A DNA stretch of 24,537 nt from an uncultured Chloroflexota bacterium (GCA_937876225.1 CALFIC010000003.1:1-24537); one strand, 5' to 3'; counted from the stretch's first letter, positions 1-7,605 are shown. The notes: generated by a model not told the origin, from the sequence alone. Made by a program: numbers and translations.

Positions 1-91
1 GTTGCCGCGGCTACCACACCCCACGTCATTGCACGCCGGTTACCGAGGCTACCACACCCCACCGTCATTCCATGCCGGGTGCCGCGGCAAC
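1..91. repeat. Degenerate direct repeat bounded by an 11-bp inverted repeat
   Basis: Two copies of a unit of about 38-40 bp lie head to tail (about 1-38 and 39-78). Both contain GGCTACCACACCCCAC followed by GTCATT and GCCGG-like ends. The first 11 bases (GTTGCCGCGGC) recur as an exact reverse complement at 81-91, so the block is also bounded by an inverted repeat. Two small hairpins follow, CATGG/CCATG at 108-121 and CAACGAT/ATCGTTG at 122-138. The window edge cuts the element, so its true extent is unknown. No transposase is seen nearby. Confidence 0.55.
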
Positions 92-220
92 CGTAGCGTG
101 GAATCTCCATGGTTTGCCATGCAACGATCGTATCGTTGTGCCCGATGAATGTGCCACACCGCTCGGAGATTGCACTGCGCCTGCAGCGCCATGCAATGAC
201 GCTAACGAAGGAGGAAGCTT

Positions 221-260
221 AAAGTCGGAAGTTTGAAGTAAAGTTTGAAATTTGAAGTAA
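221..260. repeat. AT-rich TTTGAAR short repeats
   Basis: The motif AGTTTGAAGTAA (230-241) is followed by a shorter copy AGTTTGAA (242-249) and by ATTTGAAGTAA (250-260). This is simple, purine-rich, low-complexity intergenic sequence directly before the 38-bp tandem array. No function can be read from it. Confidence 0.5.
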
Positions 261-268
261 ATCACCGC

Positions 269-382
269 TATCATCAAATAGTAATCACGGCGGTCTCTGC
301 GTCCTCTATCATCAAATAGTAATCACGGCAGTCTCTGCGTCCTCTATCATCAAATAGTAATCACGGCGGTCTCTGCGTCCTC
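269..382. repeat. Three tandem copies of a 38-bp unit
   Basis: Units lie at 269-306, 307-344 and 345-382, each starting TATCATCAAATAGTAATCAC and ending GTCTCTGCGTCCTC. The middle copy differs by a single base (GGCAG for GGCGG). Each unit holds a CTAT...ATAG inverted repeat. The copies abut with no spacers, which argues against a CRISPR. The whole stretch 1-479 holds repeats and a terminator and has no convincing gene; the one short minus-strand frame through 65-277 crosses the repeats and has no family signature. Confidence 0.85.
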
Positions 383-420
383 TGTGCGAGATAAATAACA
401 ATCCTACCTCACAATTTCCC

Positions 421-460
421 CAAAAAAATACAGATTCTCCTGATTTCCCAGGAGAATCTG
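421..460 (-). terminator. Intrinsic terminator of the yacP-to-M24-peptidase operon
   Basis: A perfect 11-bp stem (CAGATTCTCCT / AGGAGAATCTG, 431-460) with an 8-nt loop is followed on the minus strand by seven U residues (A-run 422-428). It sits about 20 nt after the stop codon of the M24 peptidase and closes the left operon. Confidence 0.9.
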
Positions 461-479
461 CAGAAAGCGGGATATTTAA

Positions 480-1661
480 TTACACCAAACGAATCTCGGT
501 CTGTTCTTTGGACAAAAAGACCACGCCGTCGGCGGTCACCAGCACGTCCTCTTCGAGGCCCACATAGCCAGCCGAGGTAACCACGCCCAATTCGAGGGTG
601 TAGATGTTGCCTACTTCGATGAGCATGTCGGGAGTATTGCCGTAGCGTTCCCAGCGTGGTCCCAGCAACGGGCCACCATCGTGACAGGCGCGCCCGAGGC
701 CATGCCCAAAGGCGTGCATGTATTCGGGGTAGCCGCCATCGACAATCACGTCGCGGGCTACTTGGTCGACTTCGTAGCCTTTGACGCCGGGACGCAAGGC
801 TTTGGCACCTTCACGGATGGCTTGGCGCACGGTATCAAAGGCGCGCTGGATTTCGGGGGGCATACCGGTTTCGCCGGGACGACGCACATACCACAAGCGT
901 TGGATGTCAGAGCAGTAGCCGTCTTGTTGCACGCCGAGGTCGATATGCACGATGTGGCCAGGTTCGACTTTGATGTCGGCGCTCGGCACACCATGCCCCA
1001 CGGCCGAATTAGGGCCGCTATTGACAATGGGGCAGCCATCCCAGGCCCAAGCGGCCGGCAAGCCACGTTGTTTGAATTGATCATGCACAAAGTCACCGAT
1101 ATCCTTTTCGCTGACCCCCACGCGGATTTGGGCGGTAATCAAATCTACGATATCTTCGGTGGTATCGATAGCAGCTTGGATACGCGCTACTTCGCCGGCC
1201 GTCTTGCGGGCCCGCAAAGCGCTGAGCAACGGGCCGGCACTGACGAGGCGACTGGCAAAAGGAGTGTCTTTGAGGATGGATTGGAGCATCATATACATGC
1301 CCACCGTCAAACCGTCAGAGGTTTTGTCGTCAACGCTGTAATTGAGCCCGATGGTACGAGGGTTCAAGGCGGTCAATTGGGCAATCAAGGTTTCTTTGAT
1401 ACCAGCGTCATAGCTGATGATGGTAGGGAATACGCCGTAGCTCTCGACGCCGGGCACATCATAGCGCCCCACGATGGCGATGCGTTGGCCGTTTTTGGCA
1501 AAAATAAATGCAGACGGCCAGGTGACATTGCTCCCAATGGCGAGTTCGATGCCGGGGTCGGGCGAAACGACGGTTTCGCGGGCAAACGTCAACCAACAAT
1601 CGAGGTCGAATTCGTGGAGCAAGGCCGCAGCCTGATCGGCTTTTTCGGTGTAAATCGACAT
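480..1661 (-). CDS. M24 family Xaa-Pro aminopeptidase/dipeptidase-like metallopeptidase
   Basis: A 393-aa cytosolic metallopeptidase predicted to remove residues N-terminal to proline. The creatinase-like N-terminal domain covers about residues 5-145 and the pita-bread catalytic domain about 150-393. The usual dinuclear metal ligands are all visible: D241 (HIDLG), D252 (CSDIQ), H320 (FGHG), E357 (LELGV) and E371 (GLEED). H223 (VGHG) matches the substrate-side histidine of the family. The start codon directly abuts the glgA stop (TAA then ATG across minus-strand 1664-1659), and its ribosome site GAAAGGAA lies inside the last glgA codons, so it is probably translationally coupled. It is the last gene of its operon. 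PepP, PepQ and related M24 enzymes cannot be told apart from sequence alone, and a role in glycogen metabolism is not implied. Confidence 0.9.
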   Translation of the reverse strand: MSIYTEKADQAAALLHEFDLDCWLTFARETVVSPDPGIELAIGSNVTWPSAFIFAKNGQRIAIVGRYDVPGVESYGVFPTIISYDAGIKETLIAQLTALNPRTIGLNYSVDDKTSDGLTVGMYMMLQSILKDTPFASRLVSAGPLLSALRARKTAGEVARIQAAIDTTEDIVDLITAQIRVGVSEKDIGDFVHDQFKQRGLPAAWAWDGCPIVNSGPNSAVGHGVPSADIKVEPGHIVHIDLGVQQDGYCSDIQRLWYVRRPGETGMPPEIQRAFDTVRQAIREGAKALRPGVKGYEVDQVARDVIVDGGYPEYMHAFGHGLGRACHDGGPLLGPRWERYGNTPDMLIEVGNIYTLELGVVTSAGYVGLEEDVLVTADGVVFLSKEQTEIRLV

Positions 1662-3137
1662 TTAGACATTCCTTTCGTAATCACTGACATGGGCAGCCAT
1701 TGCCCGTTGATAGAGGTCGATATAGTGCACAGCGGCGGCCTGCCACGTAAAGTCGCTAGCCATACCGCGGAGCATCAATTGGAGCCACCGTGCCGGGTCG
1801 GCATACAGCTGTAGGGCGCGTTGAAGCGCCTGCACCAGTGCGTGTGCGGTGGGTTCGCCAAACACAAATCCAGTGCCATCGTTGGTATGGGGCTGGTAGT
1901 CACGCACGGTGTCGCGCAGACCACCAGTGGCATGTATCACCGGCACCGTCCCATAGCGCATGGCGATCATTTGACTGATACCACACGGTTCCACCCGCGA
2001 CGGCATCACAAACAAATCAGCCCCTGCATAGATGTGATGCGCCAAATCATCGTCAAATGTCAGTCGGAAAGCTACTTGGCCGGGGAAGCGCGCTTGTAAT
2101 TCGATCAAACGGTCGTGGTAACGTTGTTGTCCCGTCCCCATCACCACGAGTTGCACGACATGGGTGCGCAAAAATGATTCAATCATTTCATCGATTAAAT
2201 CAAACCCTTTGAGGTTGGTGAGGCGCGAAATCACACTTACCACGGGAATACTCGCATCGAGCTGTAGTCCCAGCATCGCCTGTAATTCGGCTTTGCAAAG
2301 CGTTTTGCCAGTAATGTCATACAGACTATACGGGGTCGCAATATGACTATCATTGGCAGGATTGTAGACGTCGCCATCGATACCATTCAACACGCCATAC
2401 AAACGGTCACGCCGACTGCGGAGCAATGCATCGAGACCATGCCCCGCATCAGGAGCAAGGATTTCGCGGGCATAACTCGGGCTGACCGTATTGATGATAT
2501 CGGCATAATAAATGCCCCGACCGAGCAGCGGTACCGTATCGGTAGGTGTCGCGCCTTCGGTGACTTCAAAATCGACATGGGGCACGCCAGCAATTTCGAG
2601 GACACGATGACCAAACACTCCTTGAAATGCCAGATTGTGAATAGTCAATAGCGACGCACTATGCCCAAACCAGGCATCATCACGCAACACCGTCCGCAAC
2701 CAGTTGGGAATAATTGCGGTATGCCAATCGTGGCAATGGATGACATCGGGTTGCCAATCGAGGGCTTTGGTCAACTCAAGGGCCGCCCGACAGAAAAAAA
2801 CGAAGCGCCGGTCATCGTCGTCATACATCGACATGCCGTCGCGATTAAAGTAGGTATCGTGCGCCACAAACCAGACCGGCACATCGGCAACTACGGTGGC
2901 TTGCACCATGGCTTGGTCATAGCCTTCTTCGATAGGGACAACCAATGAAGGGATAACCGTTTGCAAATCAAAGCGTTCGGGAGCAATCCAGCCATAGCGG
3001 GGCATCACCACACACACATCGTGTCCGGCGGCACGTAACGCTTTGGGCAAGGCACCAATGACATCGGCGAGACCGCCTGTTTTGGCAAACGGCACCATTT
3101 CGGCAGCTACTATCAAAATCCGGAGTGGTTGACTCAT
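1662..3137 (-). CDS. glgA: Glycogen synthase (GT5, ADP-glucose type)
   Basis: A 491-aa protein of normal bacterial GlgA length, which transfers glucose from ADP-glucose to alpha-1,4-glucan chains in the cytosol. Family signatures are present: KTGGLADV at 19-26 (donor diphosphate binding), HDWHT at 136-140, NGID at 251-254, SRLTNLKGFDL at about 304-314 with the conserved Arg and Lys, EPCGISQ at 383-389 with the catalytic-pocket Glu, and TGGLRDTV at 404-411. The start ATG overlaps the adk stop by 4 bp (ATGA at 3134-3137), indicating coupling, and there is no strong separate ribosome site. No other glycogen genes (glgB, glgC, glgP) are next to it. An animal-type or sucrose-synthase-like role is unlikely given the GT5 N-terminus. 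Confidence 0.96.
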   Translation of the reverse strand: MSQPLRILIVAAEMVPFAKTGGLADVIGALPKALRAAGHDVCVVMPRYGWIAPERFDLQTVIPSLVVPIEEGYDQAMVQATVVADVPVWFVAHDTYFNRDGMSMYDDDDRRFVFFCRAALELTKALDWQPDVIHCHDWHTAIIPNWLRTVLRDDAWFGHSASLLTIHNLAFQGVFGHRVLEIAGVPHVDFEVTEGATPTDTVPLLGRGIYYADIINTVSPSYAREILAPDAGHGLDALLRSRRDRLYGVLNGIDGDVYNPANDSHIATPYSLYDITGKTLCKAELQAMLGLQLDASIPVVSVISRLTNLKGFDLIDEMIESFLRTHVVQLVVMGTGQQRYHDRLIELQARFPGQVAFRLTFDDDLAHHIYAGADLFVMPSRVEPCGISQMIAMRYGTVPVIHATGGLRDTVRDYQPHTNDGTGFVFGEPTAHALVQALQRALQLYADPARWLQLMLRGMASDFTWQAAAVHYIDLYQRAMAAHVSDYERNV

Positions 3138-3793
3138 ACAAGCAACCCGACAATTGTCTGCGCCACCACCTCGGCAGTGCTACGGGCGTCAATCCGTTTG
3201 AGGAGCTGGAGCTGGTCAAAATAGGCAATCAGCGGTTGCGTCGTTTCGTGATATACCGTCACCCGATGCAACACAATATCTGGCGCGTCATCGGGACGCA
3301 TCTCGAGCGTCCCACCACGCGTGTGGCACTCGGCGAGGCTGGCTGCATCATCCACATGTACCGGGAAGGTGTCGGTAGGAGTGACACACATACGCCGACC
3401 ACTCAAACGCTGTACAACCACTTCATCGGGGATATCGAGGAGGGCGACAAAGGTAAGTACGCGGCCATATTGCGCCAAAAACGTCGGCAAAAACTGGGCT
3501 TGCGACAGCGTACGCGGATAGCCGTCGAGGATAAATCCATGCGTCGCCGGGAGGGTAGCGATGTAGGCACCGAGGACTTGGTGAATCACCTCGTCAGTGA
3601 CTAAATTACCATGATCAATAGCAGCGGCGATTTGTTGACCAAGTAATGAGCCGGTGGCGATTTCGGCGCGCAATAACACACCAGTCGAAATCACGTCAAG
3701 GGGCAATAATCCCCCCAACGCATGCGCCACCGTACTTTTGCCTGCACCTGGTGGACCAATAAACACAATATTTGCAACCGGCGCAACGCCCAT
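3134..3793 (-). CDS. adk: Adenylate kinase, variant LID domain
   Basis: A 219-aa NMP kinase, expected to interconvert ATP+AMP and 2 ADP. The P-loop GPPGAGKST is at 13-21, the AMP-binding segment ISTG..LR at 35-42, DGYPRT at 90-95, the LID start GRR at 132-134, RPDD at 166-169, and the final Arg-containing YHETTQPLI near 181-189. Length fits long-type bacterial Adk. Two oddities are visible. The usual Asp of STGDxLR is Val here. The LID keeps only two cysteines (C136, C156) far apart, so the four-Cys zinc site is lost. It may be a paralogue; another nucleoside monophosphate kinase specificity is possible. A clear ribosome site (GAGGT, 6 nt spacing) precedes the ATG. The gene overlaps glgA by 4 bp. 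Confidence 0.9.
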   Translation of the reverse strand: MGVAPVANIVFIGPPGAGKSTVAHALGGLLPLDVISTGVLLRAEIATGSLLGQQIAAAIDHGNLVTDEVIHQVLGAYIATLPATHGFILDGYPRTLSQAQFLPTFLAQYGRVLTFVALLDIPDEVVVQRLSGRRMCVTPTDTFPVHVDDAASLAECHTRGGTLEMRPDDAPDIVLHRVTVYHETTQPLIAYFDQLQLLKRIDARSTAEVVAQTIVGLLV

Positions 3794-3813
3794 AGAAGTA
3801 CCTCAATCAGCAA

Positions 3814-4281
3814 TTACGGCGTCGGAGTAGCAGCCACAACTTCTGGGGTAGCGGTCGGTGGCAAGGCCGTCGCAGTGGGTAAATCTTCGGGACCAAACGT
3901 CGGCGCCGGCAACGGGGTGCGATCAACCAACGATGGAACAATGATGGCTTGGCCTACTTGAATCGATTCGGGTTGCGTAATATCAGGATTCGCTGCCATG
4001 ATATCATCTACGGTGGTAGAAAAATCTTCGGCAATCGTACTCAAAGTATCACCAGCTTTGACGGTGTACATGCCGCTCGGAGTAGGTGACGGCACAATCG
4101 CCATGGCATAGGCGGTAGCGGTTGCATTGATATCGAGGGTTGGTGCGGGGGTGATATACAACACCGCCGGTACTGTTTCACGTGGGGTCAAGGCATCTGA
4201 CGGGGTAGCACAGGCAACACTCAGCCCCATCACCCAAAGCATCATTCCCCAGCGTATACCATGCATAAACCATTGTTTCAT
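3814..4281 (-). CDS. LysM-domain lipoprotein
   Basis: A 155-aa predicted lipoprotein. The chosen ATG at 4281 has AGGGA 7 nt upstream and begins a classic lipoprotein signal (MKQW..., hydrophobic stretch, lipobox LSVAC); the open frame extends 25 codons further upstream but without signal-like sequence. A single LysM domain follows (starting YTVKAGDTLSTIAEDF, with AANPDI and a VGQAIIVP end), which should bind peptidoglycan or other GlcNAc polymers. The C-terminus is a Pro/Thr/Ala-rich low-complexity tail with no enzymatic domain, so it looks like a wall-binding anchor or spacer rather than a hydrolase. It lies 20 bp before adk on the same strand. Confidence 0.85.
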   Translation of the reverse strand: MKQWFMHGIRWGMMLWVMGLSVACATPSDALTPRETVPAVLYITPAPTLDINATATAYAMAIVPSPTPSGMYTVKAGDTLSTIAEDFSTTVDDIMAANPDITQPESIQVGQAIIVPSLVDRTPLPAPTFGPEDLPTATALPPTATPEVVAATPTP

Positions 4282-4315
4282 ACGAATTCCCTGCATACCC
4301 GATTCCGTGAATATA

Positions 4316-4324
4316 AGTATACCA
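4316..4324 (-). promoter_or_regulatory. Possible extended -10 promoter for the LysM gene
   Basis: Minus-strand TGGTATACT (TGn plus a TATAAT-like hexamer) lies 35 nt before the LysM start codon, in the 77-bp gap after the radical SAM gene. No good -35 box was found. If active, it would give adk, glgA and the peptidase a second promoter. Confidence 0.35.
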
Positions 4325-4358
4325 TAGCCATTACCTGCACCACCTTTTGGAATCACGA

Positions 4359-5426
4359 TTAGGGACTAGCTGGCTCAAGGTGTAGTAATGCCGGTCGAAT
4401 CAGCATATAGTGTGTATAGTTACGAAGTTCTTGCATGGGCAAATCACCCACAGCAATCTTGGTGGCAAGGGAATGCCCAATGCTTGCCAATGTATCACGA
4501 CCTTGCAACACATCACGACGTGCCAAGTGTAAAATACTCAACTCGAGCTCATTGCGCGGATCAAGCCGCTGCGCAAACAGCGCGTAGGGAGCATGCACTG
4601 GTAATTTGGCATTATCACAGATGCCCGTCAATGCGCTATTGCGTTCGTTTTGATAGGCACGATCAATCGTCATGCCGTCTTGGTACAATGCACGCATATA
4701 GCTCGGTGGGTAATTTCCAATCCGCGCCAATGCTTCATATACGCGATTGCGATGGCGTTGATTGAGCGTGTATAGATAGTCCCAATGCACGAAATCAGCC
4801 CCTGCCGCCACAATCATTTCTATCAAGCGCGTCAATGCATAGTCGGTGTCATTCAAGTAGGGAATCAACGGTTGGATAACCACTCCCACCGGAATTCCTG
4901 CTTTTTTGAGGCGGGTCACAGTCGCTAAGCGCTCGATCGTCGACACATTTTTGTCTTCGAGTTTGTTTTGGACGTCAGCCACATGACTCATCACCGTCAC
5001 CATCACCAGCGCCAATGATTGTTGTTGAATCTGTGCCAGTACATCAATATCATCCACCACATGCGGACTTTTGGTCATGATAACAGTGGGCTGGCCATGG
5101 TCGGCAAGTACCCGCAACACACTGCGGGTGCGCCGGTAGTGTTGCTCGGCAGGCTGATAGGCGTCACTTTCGGCAGTAAGCCCAATTACGGCGCGGCGAT
5201 TGATAATAGAAAGTTCGGTGCGCGCCGCATGGGCAATATCGGGCATCAAGCGGATTTGTTCGTTAAATGGACGCAGATGGCGACCCCAGCCATCACAATA
5301 ATTACAACCGTATTCACAGCCTTCATAGATATGACTAGTATAGCTCGCGAGCGTGGTGGCATCGATGCGGGGCAGTGGTGCACCAAATAACTGGGGACGA
5401 TTAACGTCGACAACAAACAATGGCAT
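4359..5426 (-). CDS. Radical SAM protein, SplB-like (COG1533 type)
   Basis: A 355-aa cytosolic protein. The radical SAM cluster motif CxxxCxxC is C37-C41-C44 within GCEYGCNYCDGWG, followed by a TIM-barrel-like core (GLTAESDAYQPAE, TKSPHVVDDIDVL, VQPLIPYLNDTD). This arrangement matches the uncharacterised SplB-related radical SAM proteins, not true spore photoproduct lyase: the organism need not sporulate, and the Cys-rich C-terminal features of genuine SplB are not seen. The substrate is unknown. The start is supported by GAGGAA about 7 nt upstream. It lies 29 bp after yacP and 77 bp before the LysM gene. Confidence 0.85.
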   Translation of the reverse strand: MPLFVVDVNRPQLFGAPLPRIDATTLASYTSHIYEGCEYGCNYCDGWGRHLRPFNEQIRLMPDIAHAARTELSIINRRAVIGLTAESDAYQPAEQHYRRTRSVLRVLADHGQPTVIMTKSPHVVDDIDVLAQIQQQSLALVMVTVMSHVADVQNKLEDKNVSTIERLATVTRLKKAGIPVGVVIQPLIPYLNDTDYALTRLIEMIVAAGADFVHWDYLYTLNQRHRNRVYEALARIGNYPPSYMRALYQDGMTIDRAYQNERNSALTGICDNAKLPVHAPYALFAQRLDPRNELELSILHLARRDVLQGRDTLASIGHSLATKIAVGDLPMQELRNYTHYMLIRPALLHLEPASP

Positions 5427-5455
5427 GGTATTCCTCGTAAAACCGTAGCTATGGG

Positions 5456-5998
5456 TTATTTTTTGCGCTTGGGTGGAGTCAAATCACGCGCCGCACTTTG
5501 CATCAATAATTCTTCGTCGGTGGGACCAATCGGGAGGTTCATTTCGATACGCCAGGCTTCGATTTCGGCGGCACTCAAGGGCACTTCGGGTTTTTCGTCA
5601 TGGAATTCAGCTTTAGTATTGGTTTGGCGGAGCATCTGTTGCATAAACATAGCGTTTTTCATCAAACGCACGCCATATTGGTTCGCGACATCAATAATCC
5701 GACGATCTGCACTTACCAGTGACCATTCTTTAGGTTTGGCGAGGCCTTTGATGCGACGGATGATTTGGGTATCGGCGTCTTCGGGGGAGAGTGCAAAATG
5801 ACAGGTCACCCCATAGCCGTTCAGGCTTTGGGGATGACCGTAGACGCCACGGTCAAACACCACCAAAATCTGGCGGCCTTTTTTGGCGGTAGCCACCCGG
5901 CGAAGCATCATCACCAATTTAAATTCATCATCGTGATCAGACAAATTAATGTCGGGAAGACTGCCGATGAGATTATGTCCATCAATAATAAAATGCAT
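5456..5998 (-). CDS. NYN/YacP-like (Rae1-type) nuclease-fold protein
   Basis: A 180-aa protein of the NYN_YacP family. Acidic positions typical of a PIN/NYN active site are visible: D6 in DGHN (6-9), D49 in VVFDR, D74/D76 in EDADTQI and D98 in SADRRI. The Bacillus homologue Rae1 (YacP) is a ribosome-associated A-site endoribonuclease, so an RNA-cleaving role is plausible but not shown. The C-terminus ends in a basic PPKRKK tail. There is no Shine-Dalgarno sequence before the ATG, and the intrinsic terminator of the preceding gene ends only about 15 nt upstream, so the mRNA may be nearly leaderless. It is the first gene of a six-gene minus-strand run. Confidence 0.85.
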   Translation of the reverse strand: MHFIIDGHNLIGSLPDINLSDHDDEFKLVMMLRRVATAKKGRQILVVFDRGVYGHPQSLNGYGVTCHFALSPEDADTQIIRRIKGLAKPKEWSLVSADRRIIDVANQYGVRLMKNAMFMQQMLRQTNTKAEFHDEKPEVPLSAAEIEAWRIEMNLPIGPTDEELLMQSAARDLTPPKRKK

Positions 5999-6012
5999 AA
6001 CATGTCATCACA

Positions 6013-6046
6013 ATAAAAAACGGAGCCGTCCCGCAGGACGACTCCG
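6013..6046 (-). terminator. Intrinsic terminator after the secreted DPBB/golvesin-like gene
   Basis: An 11-bp stem (6021-6031 with 6036-6046) has a tetraloop, followed on the minus strand by UUUUUU (A-run 6015-6020). The plus strand has one C/A mismatch, which becomes a U-G wobble in minus-strand RNA, so the RNA is read from the minus strand. The U-tract ends about 15 nt before the yacP ATG. Confidence 0.9.
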
Positions 6047-6063
6047 TCACACTCGCAGTACTC

Positions 6064-7446
6064 CTATGGTACCACAATCGACTTCATTGTGACAGGATCC
6101 TCGCTCCAACCCGCTTCTTTGGCCATCCAGTCACGAGCGCGGGCTCGGAATTGGAATTCACCCTTGCTTGGTGGCGTAAAGAGTGCTTCTGACGCACCGG
6201 TACCACTTTGCCAGTTGACCCACTCACCACCGTTGATGCGATATTCAACGTCGTATGAGCTAATCCCGCTGACATCATCATTACCGCCCCAGTGAACGAG
6301 GTATGCGCCACCATCCATCGGTGTGATTTCTTGGATCCACGAAACTGGTGGCATGGTGTCATAACGAGGAACCCACATCACCGCATCGAAACGCACGCCT
6401 TGGGCATCATCTCCGGTGACATCGGTCAGCGTTACACTCGAGGTACCAGGACTTGCCATGTTGTACATCCCGAGCGACGCCCAGCGCCCGCTTTGGAGTG
6501 ATTGGTCAACCCACACTTCACGTTCGGCACCATTAGTATTTACTTTATAGATGGCAGCTCGGGTGGCAGCACGACCACACGGAGGAATGAACGCCATTGC
6601 CTCGTAATAACCAATTTGATCAATATGTGTTGACCATGTGGCAGTATTTTCACTTGTTTTGGGATCAATCGTCCCAATCGTCCAGTCGTGTTTACCATTC
6701 AAACCACAAAAATTATCGTACCACGACACTTTGGCTGAGCTCGTGTAACCGCCACTGCCATTGTCAACAATCACCGTACCCGCTGGGTAGGCTGCATTGC
6801 TCACTGATGCATCAATTTGACCTTGCGGGCCGGGGTCAATCCCCATCCACAAAAACGACACTCGTACCCAGTCGTTGCGGCGCATCCCCAAGCCATCCAG
6901 GAAGGCACCATCGGCGATGTCGATGCCATTGCCAAGGGTGATTTTGCGACCAAACATGTCAAGACCGCCGTTATAGCCAAACTGGACTGCAGCTTGCGCC
7001 ATCGGCATACCAACGGGCAAATCACGGTAAAAGCGCCGTTCGGGCGTCCAGTATTCATCATTGGTGTTCCACGGACCGACGTCCCACACCGGCACCACGA
7101 TACTTTTGTCTTCGTAGGTGACCCGGACTTGGAACTCATTGCCGCCTTGACTCGACAAAACCTTCCATGATGGCAATGCCACAAACCAAGCCCGTTCAGG
7201 AATACGGTAACCGTTAGCAGTACGCTTGCCCACCAATCCCTCTCGCGTAGCCCGTACCGTATAGGTGGGGGCATACCCTTGCTGAAACGCCGGCGGCGCT
7301 TGCGTCGGTTGTGGGGCGGAACTATCACCGCCTTGAGTACCATCCGAAATCGGTGGTGCTTCTTGTGCACGCACCCCAAACGGCAACAACATGAAAAATG
7401 TCACCAAAACACCAATAAATATCCCAACTCGATACCAACTACGCAT
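6064..7446 (-). CDS. Secreted multidomain protein: DPBB-like, golvesin/Xly-like and Fn3-like domains
   Basis: A 460-aa exported protein of unknown function. The chosen ATG at 7446 has GGAG 6 nt upstream and begins a good signal peptide (MRSWYR, hydrophobic core, GVRAQ cleavage region); the open frame runs 22 codons further up without support. A Pro/Gln-rich linker (about 30-58) leads to a region (about 60-200) reminiscent of RlpA-like double-psi beta-barrels, with VVPVWDVGPWN at about 117-127 and a GIDIADGAFLDGLGM segment near 174-188. Residues about 222-360 resemble golvesin/Xly C-terminal carbohydrate- or wall-binding domains (ATWSTHID, GYYEAMAFIP, FDAVMWVP). Residues about 366-448 look like an Fn3-type beta-sandwich (SSYDVEYRI, FQFRARARDW). 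It probably acts on or binds the cell surface or external polymers. It has its own promoter and terminator. Confidence 0.75.
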   Translation of the reverse strand: MRSWYRVGIFIGVLVTFFMLLPFGVRAQEAPPISDGTQGGDSSAPQPTQAPPAFQQGYAPTYTVRATREGLVGKRTANGYRIPERAWFVALPSWKVLSSQGGNEFQVRVTYEDKSIVVPVWDVGPWNTNDEYWTPERRFYRDLPVGMPMAQAAVQFGYNGGLDMFGRKITLGNGIDIADGAFLDGLGMRRNDWVRVSFLWMGIDPGPQGQIDASVSNAAYPAGTVIVDNGSGGYTSSAKVSWYDNFCGLNGKHDWTIGTIDPKTSENTATWSTHIDQIGYYEAMAFIPPCGRAATRAAIYKVNTNGAEREVWVDQSLQSGRWASLGMYNMASPGTSSVTLTDVTGDDAQGVRFDAVMWVPRYDTMPPVSWIQEITPMDGGAYLVHWGGNDDVSGISSYDVEYRINGGEWVNWQSGTGASEALFTPPSKGEFQFRARARDWMAKEAGWSEDPVTMKSIVVP

Positions 7447-7546
7447 GCCATTCTCCATCCGGGATACATCACAAAAAACGGAATTACGATGTACCACAAG
7501 CCATTTATGCACACAATGGAGAATAATCTCACACCATGTACCTACT

Positions 7547-7576
7547 ACAATACTGTTTATCTACTATCACTGTCAA
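7547..7576 (-). promoter_or_regulatory. Sigma-70-like promoter of the secreted protein gene
   Basis: On the minus strand a perfect -35 TTGACA (7571-7576) and TATTGT (7547-7552) are separated by 18 bp. Predicted transcription starts near 7540, giving a 5' leader of about 95 nt before the ATG at 7446. The 204-bp gap 7447-7650 otherwise holds only the hairpin of the preceding gene. Confidence 0.6.
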
Positions 7577-7605
7577 GCACGAAACATGACAGCAACATGA
7601 ACAGA

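Noticed and set aside
65..277. Short minus-strand frame (70 aa) in the left intergenic region
   Set aside because: It crosses hairpins, direct repeats and a low-complexity AT stretch, with no ribosome site or family pattern.
269..382. CRISPR array at the 38-bp repeats
   Set aside because: The three units abut with no unique spacers, and no cas genes are nearby.
681..1814. Long plus-strand open frame (377 aa) antisense to the M24 peptidase and the end of glgA
   Set aside because: It mirrors two well-supported minus-strand genes with intact catalytic motifs, has no recognisable family signature and no ribosome site, and spans the boundary of both genes. Such mirror frames are expected from the codon pattern.
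4359..5426. True spore photoproduct lyase
   Set aside because: Only the CxxxCxxC motif and the general SplB-like core are seen. No sporulation gene is in the window and the C-terminal features of genuine SplB are not recognisable.
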